Assembly: GCF_932526225.1 (NCBI RefSeq)
Contig: NC_064046.1
Coordinates: forward strand, 992,001-1,056,000
Source: Nematostella vectensis
Lineage: Eukaryota > Cnidaria > Anthozoa > Actiniaria > Edwardsiidae
Length of the DNA stretch: 64,000 nt
Reading direction: 5' to 3'
Shown: piece after piece, positions 46,824 to 60,471 of the stretch
Position numbering within the stretch: position 1 is the first letter of the stretch
Layout: each line of letters opens with the position of its first letter
Translations under genes and position numbers: made by a program
The notes under the pieces: generated by a model
Seen by the model: the letters and a program-made list of their open reading frames with translations, nothing else
What the model was told of the DNA's origin: nothing
Database searches by the model: none

Positions 46824-49800
46824 ATGGCAGATGATTTAGACGACCTATTAGATGAAGTAGAATCGAAATTTTGCAAAGATGGTGCTTCGAAATCGTCCGG
46901 TAAAAAAACATCTTCGAATGCTCAACAAGACAAAAGGAAACAACTTCAAACTTCCAAGTAAGTTTATCTTCTTCTTTTTCTTATATGCCTAGGTGTTTTT
47001 TTCTGGCTGATCAGCAATGTTTTCTTTTGGCTCCTAGGAAGAAAACGGGTGACGATCTGAGCGATATTATTCGTGATATTTGTGAGGACGATGGACCTGA
47101 CCTACCTCCGGTTGTACCGGTGAGTTCTTCGAATTTTGATAACAAGAAAGCTTTTGGACGGCTTGATTACCTAAAGCATTCAGTTGACTAACCAATACTC
47201 ACAACTTTAAATGCTACATCTATTTTTTCGCTTTGGTAAATTAGATTATTTTAGACGAGCAATTTTTTTCTATCCTTGTTGTTTTTCTAATCTTTTCCCG
47301 CCTTCTGTTTCAATGTTATCGTTGCCAAGTAAACAACTGCGTGTTCAAGAATGTTTTTTCTTAATTATTTTCCTCTCTCATTAGGTAACAAAAATGATTT
47401 ATTCTTGATTGCTTTGCACTTCGATAAATTCTCCCTTTCTCTTTTGTTTTTTTTTTCAACAACCCAACTTTGTCATTGTATGCATATGTCCTTAATAAAA
47501 TCCATGGGTGACGTCACAGCATGGACAGACACACAAAATAATGATATCTGTTTGTTTTATTTGACGAAAAAGGATTTAAGTAAAGGGCACACAGGGCTTT
47601 CATTAACTTTCAGAGTAGGCGATGGAGATTGATAAGTAGGGGGTGGAAGTTATTTTATCTTTTAAGTTCAAAACTTTTTTTTTTAAAAAGTAGCCGGCGC
47701 TCGGTGGAAAATAGCCGGCGCTTCTGCCGGCGGCTGGCGAGTAATGAAACCCTTGGCACATTGTGTTTTACTAGAGTTGTTGTATTGTACCTGAAGTACT
47801 CAAGAGATAGTAAATAATGCAGGCGCATACACAGGGGGGTGGGCAGGGTGCAATCGAACCCCCTTTGGCAGCAAAAAGCGGGTCATTTCTTATTAAGGAA
47901 TGTTCAAATACTATGCTTTTTCCACATGATACCTATGACTGCGCACCCTCTCTCGGACAATCCTGGGAATGCGCCTGTAATGTGTATGTATCTCTTCCCA
48001 GCCGCCTACAGGGAGCCCATCAAGCACACCTGGGCTGACAGCTCATAAAAGCAAGTGCTTTACACTCCTCCTGGGTGGAACTCGATTTAGCAAGGGCTTG
48101 TGCACAGTATCAGAACAACGGTAAGCCCTGCCATTAACACACTCAGAAAGGTTCCTAATTATTTGGGGTAACACTGTGTGGTAACAGTCTTTGTCCAAGA
48201 ATAGCTGTACCTCTGTCGAGGCACCACCCTTGGAACCATGTTAAGTGGCAGCTTAAACAGCCTCTGTCAGTCACCATTTTGTCATCCTAGCAAAGAACCA
48301 AGTGTGAAAAAGCATCCATTTCCATCGGCTTATTTGCGGAAGCCAATACAAAGTTTTGATTGAATTTGGTAAATAAAGTATTAGACTTTGTTTTGGGATG
48401 GTTATTTCGAGATTTTAAGACATTATGTGCCTTCCAATATTAAATGAAAACAATAACAAAGGTGTGGCTGACAAGGGTACTTTAATGGACAGCAAATATT
48501 TTTCAATGTCAACAGTAACCGGACATTCACTTATTATTTTAGTTAATCATAGGGTGTTTGATCCAATTAAAAGATTTTCTGGTCACTAGAAGGTAAAATA
48601 ACACATTTGGAACTGGGAAATGGTGTAGACGGTCAAGTAACACATTTAAAACTGGAAAAGGTAGCCATGGCCTCTCAATAGGGTCAGGGCTTTCATTAAC
48701 TTCCAGAGTAGGCGGTGGAGATTCATAAGTAGGGGGTGGAAGTTATTTTATCTTTTCAGTTCAAACAAAACTTAAGTTGACTTTTTAAAAAAAGGAGCAG
48801 GCACTCGGTGGGAAATAGCCGGCCGCTGGGGCCTAATGAAACCCTGGAGATGACCGCTAAATTGAGGATTATGATAAAGTGTCTAGGTTACCAATATTTT
48901 GTGACTCTTGTATTTGTCTTTTTAATAACGGTACCACTTTAATATGAACCAAAGTTCTCAAAAAGAATTGCTTGCCTTAATCAGGTTATGTATCATCTAC
49001 CCATGTGATAAATGTTGGTCTAAATTATCATCTTTTGCTTTGTTTCCAGAACCTGTGACAAGTTACGGTGCACCTCTTGTGACTTCAAGGTTGTTGTGTT
49101 CGATAATTATGCATGGGACGGTGACTGTGACTATTTATTCTTTAGAAACAATGTTCCAGATTTCCACAAATTGAAAGTCAAGTTAAAAACAAGGAAAGGT
49201 ATATATAAATCATTTTGAAAAATGTCTAATGTTACCAGGATAGTCCCTCTGGTAATGGGTTTCCTTTGGTTATAGTTGTGACGTAACCCAGGACTCCTTG
49301 TCCTAGATCCCACGCCTCTTTCTCATGGTTCATCCACAAGCACACTTCACTCCTCTCTTCCTTCTCCCCATCCCTCCCTCCTTCCCCCTTCCCTCCCTCC
49401 TTAATGTGTTATACTTTTGATATTCAGCTTAAGGCATTTTCTTCTTTTTTGGTTTGCCTCTATCAGCCTGACTCATTACTCAAAAAGGGTCCAAACAATT
49501 CATTGTAATTTAAAAAAATCTTTGAATTGCTATGTTTATAAGGCATTCTTGCACTTTTAAGTTTTTTATTTTTTTTTCTAGACATTACATTACTTCTTTA
49601 AAGAAATTATAAAAATGCAGATGTTATTTTATATAGTATGTGTGGATGTATACACTTGAACATAAAACAGTGCTCACCTATGCGGATGTGTCGCAAGTGC
49701 AAACCATGCTTTAACCTACGTGTAATTATAAAATCTGGTCTGACATTAATGTGTGTTGTAGGAACTAGAGCATATGCATGTCAGTGCTGCTGGCGGTCAA

Positions 49801-49865
49801 TAGTGGACCTCATGGATCTCCAGACGGATGCCACACTTAAGTGGGTTTGCGGCAAACACAGCTAG
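46824..49865 (+). CDS. CFAP418: Cilia- and flagella-associated protein 418 (C8orf37), complete
   Basis: Exons 46824-46957, 47038-47119, 48002-48120, 49050-49198 and 49762-49865 join in phase to 195 aa (human 207). The N-terminus [17 protein letters not shown] matches human nearly residue for residue. The C-terminal conserved region has [31 protein letters not shown] and [12 protein letters not shown]...WVCGKH, rich in paired cysteines. It includes the Arg and Gln whose human counterparts (Arg177, Gln182) are mutated in cone-rod dystrophy. The protein acts at the ciliary base and photoreceptors in vertebrates; here a general ciliary role is inferred. Exon 3 is poorly conserved but keeps KSKC and LLLGG. 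Poly(A) candidate AATAAA at 50368. Confidence 0.96.
47596..47755. mobile_element. hAT-like MITE, copy 1 (CFAP418 intron)
   Basis: AGGGCTTTCATTAACTT at the left and TAATGAAACCCT at the right are inverted ends; interior shares GTAGGGGGTGGAAGTTATTT with the copy at 48688. Confidence 0.7.
48280..48490. repeat. Dispersed repeat family, copy 3
   Basis: GCATCCATTTCCATCGGCTT ... GGTAAATAAAGTA ... AACAATAACAAAGGTGTGGC; matches 20883 and 21295. Lies in a CFAP418 intron. Confidence 0.65.
48688..48845. mobile_element. hAT-like MITE, copy 2 (CFAP418 intron)
   Basis: Same ends and GTAGGGGGTGGAAGTTATTT core as the copy at 47596, same orientation. Confidence 0.7.
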
Positions 49866-50429
49866 CAGTGAGCTCCTACTCTTTCACAATCTTAATTCAC
49901 ATTCTCAGAATAGTGATTCTCCTTAGTGCAGCTTTGGTATATAATGTAGTAATATACTCAGAGTTGATTGGGTGGGGAGAACTTTAGGAGTAATCAGTCC
50001 AAATATTACCATGTGAATTATCCTAACCTGATCACTCAATAATTTAATGATTTTCATTAAAGTAAGGAGAGTTCGCATATTTGTCATTTTATGAAAAAAA
50101 GGATACAGTCTAATTCTTTCTGAAGTTTTTGGTAGCCATGTAAGAGGACAGAACAATGGTCAACCAACCAACCAACAATTGTTCCTACAACATTGAGTGA
50201 TAAATGTTACCCACATTCTGCTTCCATTCACATTTCGCTGACCTTGGATTTTTTTAAATAATTTGAACAAAACTACAATATACTGCTCTGCACAAGCTCA
50301 TCTGTAGTTGGATTGTAATTGTAAAACAAGGTGTTGTAGATTTTGCACTTTTTTTGTGGTTGTTTGAAATAAATAATTTCGCAGCTGATTTTGCTGTTGA
50401 TTATTTTTCAGAACCTGATAAAATATGCA
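49866..50429. other. CFAP418 3' flank
   Basis: Contains the poly(A) candidate; otherwise nothing recognised before the 32-bp satellite begins. Confidence 0.5.
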
Positions 50430-53400
50430 CACTGTACATACCTCACCAGACAGACAGCGCACACTGTACAGACTTCACCAGACAGACAGCGCGCACTGTA
50501 CAGACTTCACCAGACAGACAGCGCGCACTGTACAGACGTCACCAGACAGACAGCGCGCACTGTACAGACTTCACCAGACAGACAGCGCAAACTGTACAGA
50601 CCTCACCAGACAGACAGCGCACACTGTACAGACTTCACCAGACAGACAGCGCGCACTGTACAGACTTCACCAGACAGACAGCGCGCACTGTACAGACTTC
50701 ACCAGACAGACAGCGCACACTGTACAGACTTCACCAGACAGACAGCGCGCACTGTACAGACCTCACCAGACAGACAGCGCAAACTGTACAGACCTCACCA
50801 GACAGACAGCGCACACTGTACAGACTTCACCAGACAGACAGCGCGCACTGTACAGACTTCACCAGACAGACAGCGCACACTGTACAGACCTCACCAGACA
50901 GACAGCCCACACTGTACAGACTTCACCAGACAGACAGCGCAAACTGTACAGACCTCACCAGACAGACAGCCCACACTGTACAGACTTCACCAGACAGACA
51001 GCGCGCACTGTACAGACTTCACCAGACAGACAGCGCACACTGTACAGACTCCACCAGACAGACAGTGCGCACAGTACAGACTTAACCAGGCAGACAGCGC
51101 GCACTGTACAGACCTCACCAGACAGACAGCGCACACTGTACAGACTTAACCAGGCAGACAGCGCACACTGTACATACCTCACCAGACAGACAGTGCGCAC
51201 TGTACAGACTTCACCAGACAGACAGCGCACACTGTACAGACCTCACCAGACAGACAGCGCACACTGTACAGACCTCACCAAACCGACAGGGAACACTGTA
51301 CAGACCTCACCAGACAGACAGCGCGCACTGTACAGACTTCACCAGACAGCGCACACTGTACATACCTCACCAGACAGACAGCGCGCACTGTACAGACCTC
51401 ACCAGACAGACAGCGCACACTGTACATACCTCACCAGACAGACAGCGCGCACTGTACATACCTCACCAGACAGACAGCGCGCACTGTACATACCTCACCA
51501 GACAGACAGCGCGCACTGTACATACCTCACCAGACAGACAGCGCGCACTGTACATACCTCACCAGACAGATAGCGCGCACTGTACAGACCTCACCAGACA
51601 GACAGCGCGCACTGTACAGACTTCACCAGACAGACAGTGCGCACTGTACAGACTTCACCAGACAGACAGCGCACACTGTACAGACTTCACCAGACAGACA
51701 GCGCACACTGTACAGACTTCACCAGACAGCGCACACTGTACATACTTCACCAGACAGACAGCGCACACTGTACAGACTTCACCAGACAGACAGCGCACAC
51801 TGTACATACCTCACCAGACAGACAGCGCACACTGTACATACCTCACCAGACAGACAGCGCGCACTGTACAGACTTCACCAGACAGAAAGCGCACACTGTA
51901 CAGACTTCACCAGACAGACAGTGCGCACTGTACAGACTTCACCAGACAGACAGTGCGCACTGTACAGACCTCACCAGACAGACAGCGCACACTGTACAGA
52001 CTTCACCAGACAGACAGCGCACACTGTACAGACCTCACCAGACAGACAGCGCGCACTGTACAGACCTTACCAGACAGACAGCTCACACTGTACAGACTTC
52101 ACCAGACAGACAGCGCACACTGTACAGACTTCACCAGACAGACAGCGCACACTGTACAGACCTCACCAGACAGACAGCGCACACTTTACAGACCTCACCA
52201 GACAGACAGCGCACACTGTACAGACCTCACCAGACAGACAGCGCACACTGTACAGACCTCACCAGACAGACAGCGCACACTGTACAGACTTCACCAGATA
52301 GACAGCACACACTGTACAGACTTCACCAGACAGACAGCGCACACTGTACAGATTTCACCAGACAGACAGCGCGCACTGTACAGACTTCACCAGACAGACA
52401 GCGCGCACTGTACAGACTTCACCAGACAGACAGCGCACACTGTACAGATTTCACCAGACAGACAGCGCGCACTGTACAGACTTCACCAGACAGACAGCGC
52501 GCACTGTACAGACTTCACCAGACAGACAGCGCACACTGTACAGACTTCACCAGACAGACAGCGCACACTGTACAGACTTCACCAGACAGACAGTGCACAC
52601 TGTACAGACCTCACCAGACAGACAGCGCGCACTGTACAGACCTAACCAGACAGACAGCGCACACTTTACAGACTTCACCAGACTGATAGCGCACACTGTA
52701 CAGACTTCACCAGACAGACAGCGCACACTGTACAGACCTCACCAGATAGACAGCACACACTGTACAGACTTCACCAGACAGACAGCGCACACTGTACAGA
52801 CCTCACCAGAAAGACAGCGCACACTGTACAGACCTCACCAGACAGACAGCGCACACTGTACAGACTTCACCAGACTGACAGCGCACACTGTACAGACTTC
52901 ACCAGACAGACAGCGCGCACTGTACAGACTTCACCAGACAGACAGCGCACACTGTACAGACCTCACCAGACAGACAGCGCGCACTGTACAGACCTCACCA
53001 GACAGACAGTGCACACTGTACAGACCTCACAAGACAGACAGCGCGCACTGTACAGACCTTACCAGACAGACAGCTCACACTGTACAGACTTCACCAGACT
53101 GATAGCGCACACTGTCCAGACTTCACCAGACAGACAGCGCACACTGTACAGACCTCACCAGATAGACAGCACACACTGTACAGACCTCACCAGATAGACA
53201 GCGCACACTGTACAGACCTCACCAGACAGACAGCGCACACTGTATAGACCTCACCAGACAGACAGCGCACACTGTACAGACCTCACCAGACAGACAGCGC
53301 ACACTGTACAGACTTCACCAGACGGACAGCGCACACTGTACAGACCTCACCAGACAGACAGCGCACACTGTACAGACCTCACCAGACAGACAGCGCACAC

Positions 53401-55165
53401 TGTACAGACCTCACCAGACAGACAGTGCACACTGTACAGACCTCACCAGACAGACAGCGCGCACTGTACAGACCTAACCAGACAGACAGCTCACACTGTA
53501 CAGACTTCACCAGACTGATAGCGCACACTGTACAGACTTCACCAGACAGACAGCGCACACTGTACAGACCTCACCAGATAGACAGCACACACTGTACAGA
53601 CTTCACCAGACAGACAGCGCACACTGTACAGACCTCACCAGAAAGACAGCGCACACTGTACAGACCTCACCAGACAGACAACGCACACTGTACAGACTTC
53701 ACCAGACTGACAGCGCACACTGTACAGACTTCACCAGACAGACAGCGCGCACTGTACAGACTTCACCAGACTGACAGCGCACACTGTACAGACTTCACCA
53801 GACAGACAGCGCGCACTGTACAGACCTCACCAGACAGACAGTGCACACTGTACAGACCTCACCAGACAGACAGCGCGCACTGTACAGACCTTACCAGACA
53901 GACAGCTCACACTGTACAGACTTCACCAGACTGATAGCGCACACTGTCCAGACTTCACCAGACAGACAGCGCACACTGTACAGACCTCACCAGATAGACA
54001 GCACACACTGTACAGACTTCACCAGACCGACAGCGCACACTGTACAGACCTCACCAGAAAGACAGCGCACACTGTACAGACCTCACCAGACAGACAGCGC
54101 GCACTGTACAGACTTCACCAGACAGAAAGCGCACACTGTACAGACTTCACCAGACTGACAGCGCACACTGTACAGACTTCACCAGACAGACAGCGCACAC
54201 TGTACAGACCTCACCAGAAAGACAGCGCACACTGTACAGACCTCACCAGACAGACGGCGCACACTGTACAGACTTCACCAGACTGACAGCGCACACTGTA
54301 CAGACTTCACCAGACAGACAGCGCACACTGTACAGACCTCACCAGACAGGAAGCGCGCACTGTACAGACCTCACCAGACAGACAGCGCGCACTGTACAGA
54401 CCTCACCAGACAGACAGCGCACACTGTACAGACTTCACCAGACAGACAGCGCACACTGTACAGACCTTACCAGACAGACAGCGCACACTTTACAGACCTC
54501 AGCAAACAGACATCGCACACTGTACAGACCTCAGCAAACAGACAACGCACACTGTACAGACTTCACCAGACAGACAGCGCGCACTGTACAGACTTCACCA
54601 GACTGACAGCGCACACTGTACAGACTTCACCAGACAGACAGCGCACACTGTACAGACCTCACCAGAAAGACAGCGCACACTGTACAGACCTCACCAGACA
54701 GACGGCGCACACTGTACAGACTTCACCAGACTGACAGCGCACACTGTACAGACTTCACCAGACAGACAGCGCACACTGTACAGACCTCACCAGACAGGAA
54801 GCGCGCACTGTACAGACCTCACCAGACAGACAGCGCGCACTGTACAGACCTCACCAGACAGACAGCGCACACTGTACAGACTTCACCAGACAGACAGCGC
54901 ACACTGTACAGACCTTACCAGACAGACAGCGCACACTTTACAGACCTCAGCAAACAGACATCGCACACTGTACAGACCTCAGCAAACAGACAACGCACAC
55001 TGTACAGACTTCACCAGACAGACAGCGCGCACTGTACAGACGTCACCAGACAGACAGCGCACACTGTACAGACTTCACCAGACTGACAGCGCGCACTGTA
55101 CAGACGTCACCAGACAGACAGCGCACACTGTACAGACCTCACCAGACAGACAGCGCGCTATGTAC
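50430..55165. repeat. 32-bp satellite, about 148 copies, with higher-order repeats
   Basis: Unit core CACCAGACAGACAGCGC followed by (G/A)CACTGTACAGAC and TT/CT. Marker variants recur at fixed spacing: GACTGATAGCGC near 52681, 53097, 53515 and 53931 (416 bp, 13 units), and CAGACAGGAAGCG near 54343 and 54791 (448 bp, 14 units). Because 32 is not divisible by three and the unit lacks stops on the plus strand, translation cycles through all frames, producing open frames up to 382 codons. These are not supported as genes. Confidence 0.97.
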
Positions 55166-57554
55166 ATACCAAGCAATTTATAGAATTATCAACAAGAAAT
55201 ACAACTGGGGGCAAGTACCGCTTGCCTAGTAGACAAACAGCATACTCAACGTAAAGTAAATAAGCGAATATCGAATGGGATATGAGAGTAAATATCTCAC
55301 TGACCATAGTATGTAGAGGGTCCCCTCTACTTCTACTACGCACTGACAATCCGCTGACAACCCAAAGACAATCCAAAGACAATCCGCACGTTTTTGCAGA
55401 CGCGTAAGCCAAAGGTCAAACTCTAGGTAACTGAATACGCAAATGATACTACATTTTATAAAGCGTATCACCCAATTTCCGGCCTGTCAGCGCGAAACTA
55501 TTCTCCCACTCCGAGTACCAAATTAGAATTCAAGAAACTGCATCTCTGCATGTATGACGACGTGTCTAATAGAGGACTGTCAACAAGGATTGGAGGTGCG
55601 TAAAGTAATTTTAGTAAAGCCAAGACTTCGTCGATTAAAGTTGGCTTGAAAGACAAACAAAGCTAGTTGAGGCGCTTCAAGGCCAAGTAGACATTTAGAC
55701 TGATCTCGCTCAACTTTTAGATATCGTTCTTAGAACACACAAACAGCGGTTACAGCCGGGATCCATTCTTAATAGTTTTAGTATTTTCAACAATATTGTG
55801 AATGATCGGAGGTAACGAAATGTCCAGGTATTTTTGCTCGTAACGCAAGTCACTTGAAATACTCGAAATATAATAGGTATAGCTGGCAATATTATAGTCT
55901 GCTTAGCAGCCCCTTTTAGCTAAGGCGTACGAGATACTAAGCAGACTAGCAAAATAACAGAATTTAAAATTAACAGAGCGCTACAGGCCTAACTACAAGG
56001 ATCAAAGGTGCGTCAACTATTAAAAGTAAAGCGAAGACTTATGCACTAGTCAATTGAAACCCCCACCCCCATGGTCTTTAAAATCTAGTACACCTCAGCC
56101 AGTACATTTGTACTAATAACTATGGATAACAGCTGTTATGAAGGAATTGTTAATCTATGAAATCTATCCATTCTATTCGACATTTCACTTATTTGCTTTA
56201 CGTTGATCTCTTCATTATTTGATTAAGCATGCGTAGTTACTGTGTAGCAAAACAGGTTTATATTTGCCAGGCTAAAATAACAGTTTAATGATTACCTTTA
56301 TCCTTAATCTTACCGCTGTTACATTACTGAATTTTGCATATTACTATAGTCAAACTTTTTCTTTGATCCTGCTCTTTGTATTTCTATCGAAGGAATTTAT
56401 TCTTAGTCATTTATTATTTCATCGTTGATTTTCTTACCAAAGTCAACACCCGATCTTCTATTCTTACATCATCCTTAAAACCAGTTTGACCAGTTTTATT
56501 GATGAGGTTAGTATAAATTGAGCAGCATAGTACTAGCTCTAGGATTGTGCTGTAACTGTTGCGAGGACACTACACGGCAGTGCTCTAGGTTGGTTTAGTC
56601 AGGGCTGTCTAAAGTTGGCTTCGTCAACATGATGTTCCTTCACTACCTTCCGAAAGTACTTGCCTTCGTACAGCCAACCTCCCGCTAGCCAGTGGTAGCT
56701 CTACCATTTGTAAACACTCAAGCGGTGCAAAGAACAAAGAAGACGGCCAACCCTTGTTCAGCGATCCCCGGCTACCCCCAATACCATAAAAGAACCACAC
56801 AAAAACCCTCGTAACACAGTTACTAAAAAATGAAAACAATAATCATCTTCAACTGGTGCTAGTTATCATTCATATTCGCACATTTTCGCACATTTCGCCT
56901 TGCAGCTTGCCACATGCTGCTAAAGCTGATACATGGAATTGCTTGCTACAGAAGAGAAAGAGTCTCAAACCAGAAACTGACATGACTTTTGTAAAGTACA
57001 TTTTCTTGCAAAGTACAATTGTCCCCAGGGTGGGGTCAATTCTTAGAGTCGAAAAACTGTCAATTCCCCCACCCCCTCGGGACAGATTCTCGTTAAAAAG
57101 TGCTCTTAAACCCCACACTTCCCCGGGACCATGGGGGTGGGGGTTTCAAATGACTAGTGCATTAGATTTATAGGGGCCTTGCGCGCTAAGATAGCACGAG
57201 ACCTTTGGGTGGTAAATTCAAACCGAATTAACAACAGAAATGACTGAGTCAGAGAACGACGAAAAGATAAAATACTTAAATAAAAATAACCTTTTCTAAA
57301 GAAAAACTCTCTGGGTTTATTACTAAATAGTTTGCTTTCTGTTGCTGTAATTTTGCCGTTAAACCCTGAGCGCGCGCTAGTTTTCTACCCAAACATTCAC
57401 GTGATCTCTTAGCGCAAGTCCCCTATTGGAGCATCCAAGACGGGCTCATACTTTCTAACCATAAGTGTTTTACGTTATGTTCCGTTATTAATCTCATAGC
57501 AATGTTTGCGAACAGAGCAAAAAGTAAAATTGGTTATTTGTATTGCTTATGTAG
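55166..57554. other. No supported gene; possible upstream exons of the 7TM gene not found
   Basis: The terminal exon at 59324 needs at least one upstream exon. I looked for one here and found nothing convincing. Confidence 0.45.
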
Positions 57555-58940
57555 AATCGCAATGTCGCTTTTCAGCCTTTGGAATGAATCATTCAATGTC
57601 GCTTTTCAGCATTGGGAATGAATCATTCAATGTCGATTTTCAGCCTTGGGAATGAATCATTCAATATCGCTTTTCAGCCTTGGGAATGAATCATTCAATG
57701 TCGATTTTCCGCCTTGGGAATGAATCATTCAATGTCGCTTTTCAGCCTTTGGAATGAATCATTCAATGTTGCTTTTCAGCCTTGGGAATGAATCATTCAA
57801 TGTTGCTTTTCAGCCTTGGGAATGAATCATTAAATGTCGCTTTTCAGCCTTGGGAATGAATTATTCAATGTCGCTTTTCAGCCTTTGGAATGAATCATTC
57901 AATGTCGATTTTCCGGTTTGGGAATGAATCATTCAATGTTGCTTTTCCGCCTTGGGAATGAATCATTAAATGTCGCTTTTTAGCCTTGGGAATGAATTAT
58001 TCAATGTCGATTTTCCGCCTTGGGAATGAATCATTCAATGTCGCTTTTCAGCCTTGGGAATGAATCATTCAATGTTGCTTTTCAGCCTTGGGAATGAATC
58101 ATTAAATGTCGCTTTTTAGCCTTGGGAATGAATTATTCAATGTCGCTTTTCAGCCTTTGGAATGAATCATTCAATGTCGATTTTCCGCCTTGGGAATGAA
58201 TCATTCAATGTCGCTTTTCAGCCTTGGGAATAAATCATTCAATGTCGATTTTCAGCCTTGGGAATGAATCACTCAATGTCGCTTTTCAGCCTTGGGAATG
58301 AATCATTCAATGTCGATTTTCAGCCTTGGGAATGAATCATTCAATGTCGATTTTCCGCCTTGGGAATGAATCATTCAATGTCGCTTTTCAGCCTTGGGAA
58401 TGAATCATTCAATGTTGCTTTTCAGCCTTGGGAATGAATTATTCAATGTTGCTTTTCAGCCTTGGGAATGAATCATTAAATGTCGCTTTTCAGCCTTGGG
58501 AATGAATCATTCAATGTCGCTTTTCAGCCTTGGGAATGAATCATTCAATGTCGATTTTCCGCCTTGGGAATGAATCATTCAATGTCGCTTTTCAGCCTTG
58601 GGAATTAATCATTCAATGTCGCTTTTCAGCCTTGGGAATGAATCATTCAATGTCGATTTTCCCCCTTGGGAATGAATCATTCAATGTCGCTTTTCAGCCT
58701 TGGGAATGAATCATTCAATGTCGCTTTTAAGCCTTGGGAATGAATCATTCAATGTCGCTTTTCAGCCTTGGGAATGAATCATTCAATGTCGCTTTTCAGC
58801 CTTGGGAATTAATCATTCAATGTCGCTTTTCAGCCTTGGGAATGAATCAATCAATGTCGCTTTTCAGCCTTGGTAATGAATCATTCAATGTCGCTTTTCA
58901 GCCTTGAGAATGAATCATTCTATTTCGCATTCAATGTGTC
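57555..58940. repeat. 34-bp satellite, about 41 copies
   Basis: Unit AATGAATCATTCAATGTCGC plus TTTTCAGCCTTGGG. The AATGAATCATTC part is nearly self-complementary. Each copy has TTTTCAG, a plausible splice acceptor, on the plus strand. Variants GATTTTCCGCC and TTGCTTTTCAG recur in blocks. Confidence 0.96.
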
Positions 58941-59154
58941 GTTACAGTAAACATCCATGCCCCCCCCCCATGGAGGGAATTTGAAATTTCGGGGTGGGGT
59001 GGGTCAAACGCCTAGGAATTTCAAGAGGGGAGGACGGGGGTGAAATGCCCGTTTTCCTTAACAGTTACTGTATTTGTTTTTTGGAGGGGCTTGGAAATTC
59101 CAGAGGGATGGGGGTTATACCTCCGACGGGGGGGGGATATTTTCTGGAACTACA

Positions 59155-59262
59155 CAATGTTGATTTTAGCCTAGGGAGTGAATCATTTGATGCTGCTTAT
59201 CAGCCTTGGGAATGAATCATTCAATGTCGCTTTTCAGCCTTGGGGATGAATCATTCAGTGTT
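59155..59262. repeat. Detached end of the 34-bp satellite
   Basis: Three decayed units (CAGCCTTGGGAATGAATCAT) separated from the main array by a 210-bp G-rich insertion (58941-59154). Confidence 0.85.
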
Positions 59263-59323
59263 TTGTTTAGATGACAGGAATATTTAGTCAATGTCGTTTT
59301 TCAGCTTTTTTTTATTTACCTAG

Positions 59324-60471
59324 GGGTCTTTGCGTCTCCTACTCTGCTAAGAGCTGCAATCACGATAGTGTACGGTGTACCCCTGCAATGCATCTTGGAT
59401 CGCACCACACGTCCGCGATGGCACTTCTCAGCGGTCTCCACTTTAATGCTGTTTATCCAATGGGGTTCGTTTGGCACAGAAATGTCTATGGTATTGTGCG
59501 TATGGAAGAAAACTATCCCATTTGAGACACTCACGCTTATGGTTCTCCTAGTGTTATCCGGGGCGTCCACATTTACGCTATTCCTGCTGTACTTCTACAA
59601 CCCGACCTACATATTTGGGAAACGTGGAGAATCAACGATAAGCCCCGAGTTTAGCTTTGAGCCCGAAGGCAGACACGTGACTCTTGCAATGACGAGGAAA
59701 AAGTGGGCCAGGGTCAGCGGTTTTCTCGTGTTGGGCGCCGTGGGTGTGGCGTTCATGGTCTTTTGTGATGCAGAAAATACGTTCTTTGACTTTTACGGGA
59801 TTCACGGAAAAAAGGGAGATTTGGATGATCTCTTTAATCAAAACTCAAACCTCTGTATGAACGGTACGGAGTTTAAGTACCTGTACGTAACTGGCGTCGC
59901 TGGTCTGTTTTGGGGGTTCCTCGCCACGGCTGTTTCGTGTTGTGTGTTCTATGTCGCTTGTCTAGATATAGTGCACCACGTGGGCTACATAGAAGAACTG
60001 ATCCTCAGAAGAGCACGTGATTTCCGAGCTGCTAAAAGCTACCACGAATGTCTCCTAAAGTACACGGACAACGTTATTGGGACTTTCAAGTACTGGTTCT
60101 TTATCCATAGCGTCTTCTTTTTCCTCGCGATTCTCTGTTCCATCGCAGGCTGGGTGGAAGTCGTGAGTAAAGCGCTTGAACACGACAGTCACATAGGCTC
60201 CATCATTCTAGCAGAGGTCGCGGGGTCTCTGGTTATCGCCTTCAAATACGCATTCCCAATGTACGCCGCGAGTCAAGTAACCAGTCGCTTTGATAAGATG
60301 TATCGCCGAGTCGCGCGAGAGTGTTCGCCCAGTACGTTCCCGGATGTAGACGTATTTATGAGCTACTGCTCCCGCTGCAAAGGCGGCTTTAAATTGCTTG
60401 GCGTCAGAGTCACAGCTTGGTTGGCGTTAATGGCATTGTTGTCTTCCTTTGTGGGGTTTGTTCGAGTTTAA
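59324..60471 (+). CDS. Seven-transmembrane protein, terminal exon (GRL-like topology)
   Basis: The exon opens after a pyrimidine-rich ACCTAG acceptor in phase 2 and encodes 381 residues to TAA; no convincing start ATG precedes it, so upstream coding is probably missing. Seven hydrophobic segments are visible, including LTLMVLLVLSGASTFTLFLL, VSGFLVLGAVGVAFMVF, GLFWGFLATAVSCCVFYVAC, FFIHSVFFFLAILCSIAGWV and the last, WLALMALLSSFVGF, which ends four residues before the C-terminus. Long charged loops follow segments 4 and 6, and GFKLLGVRVT leads into segment 7. Long intracellular loops with almost no tail after TM7 is the layout of insect gustatory/odorant receptors and animal gustatory-receptor-like proteins. 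Family assignment is tentative; that it is a multipass membrane protein is clear. Confidence 0.75.

Noticed and set aside
50354-54158. Long plus-strand open frames (up to 382 codons) of a TSPDRQ-type repeat
   Set aside because: They follow from a stop-free 32-bp unit read in rotating frames; parallel frames are all open, so there is no coding signal.
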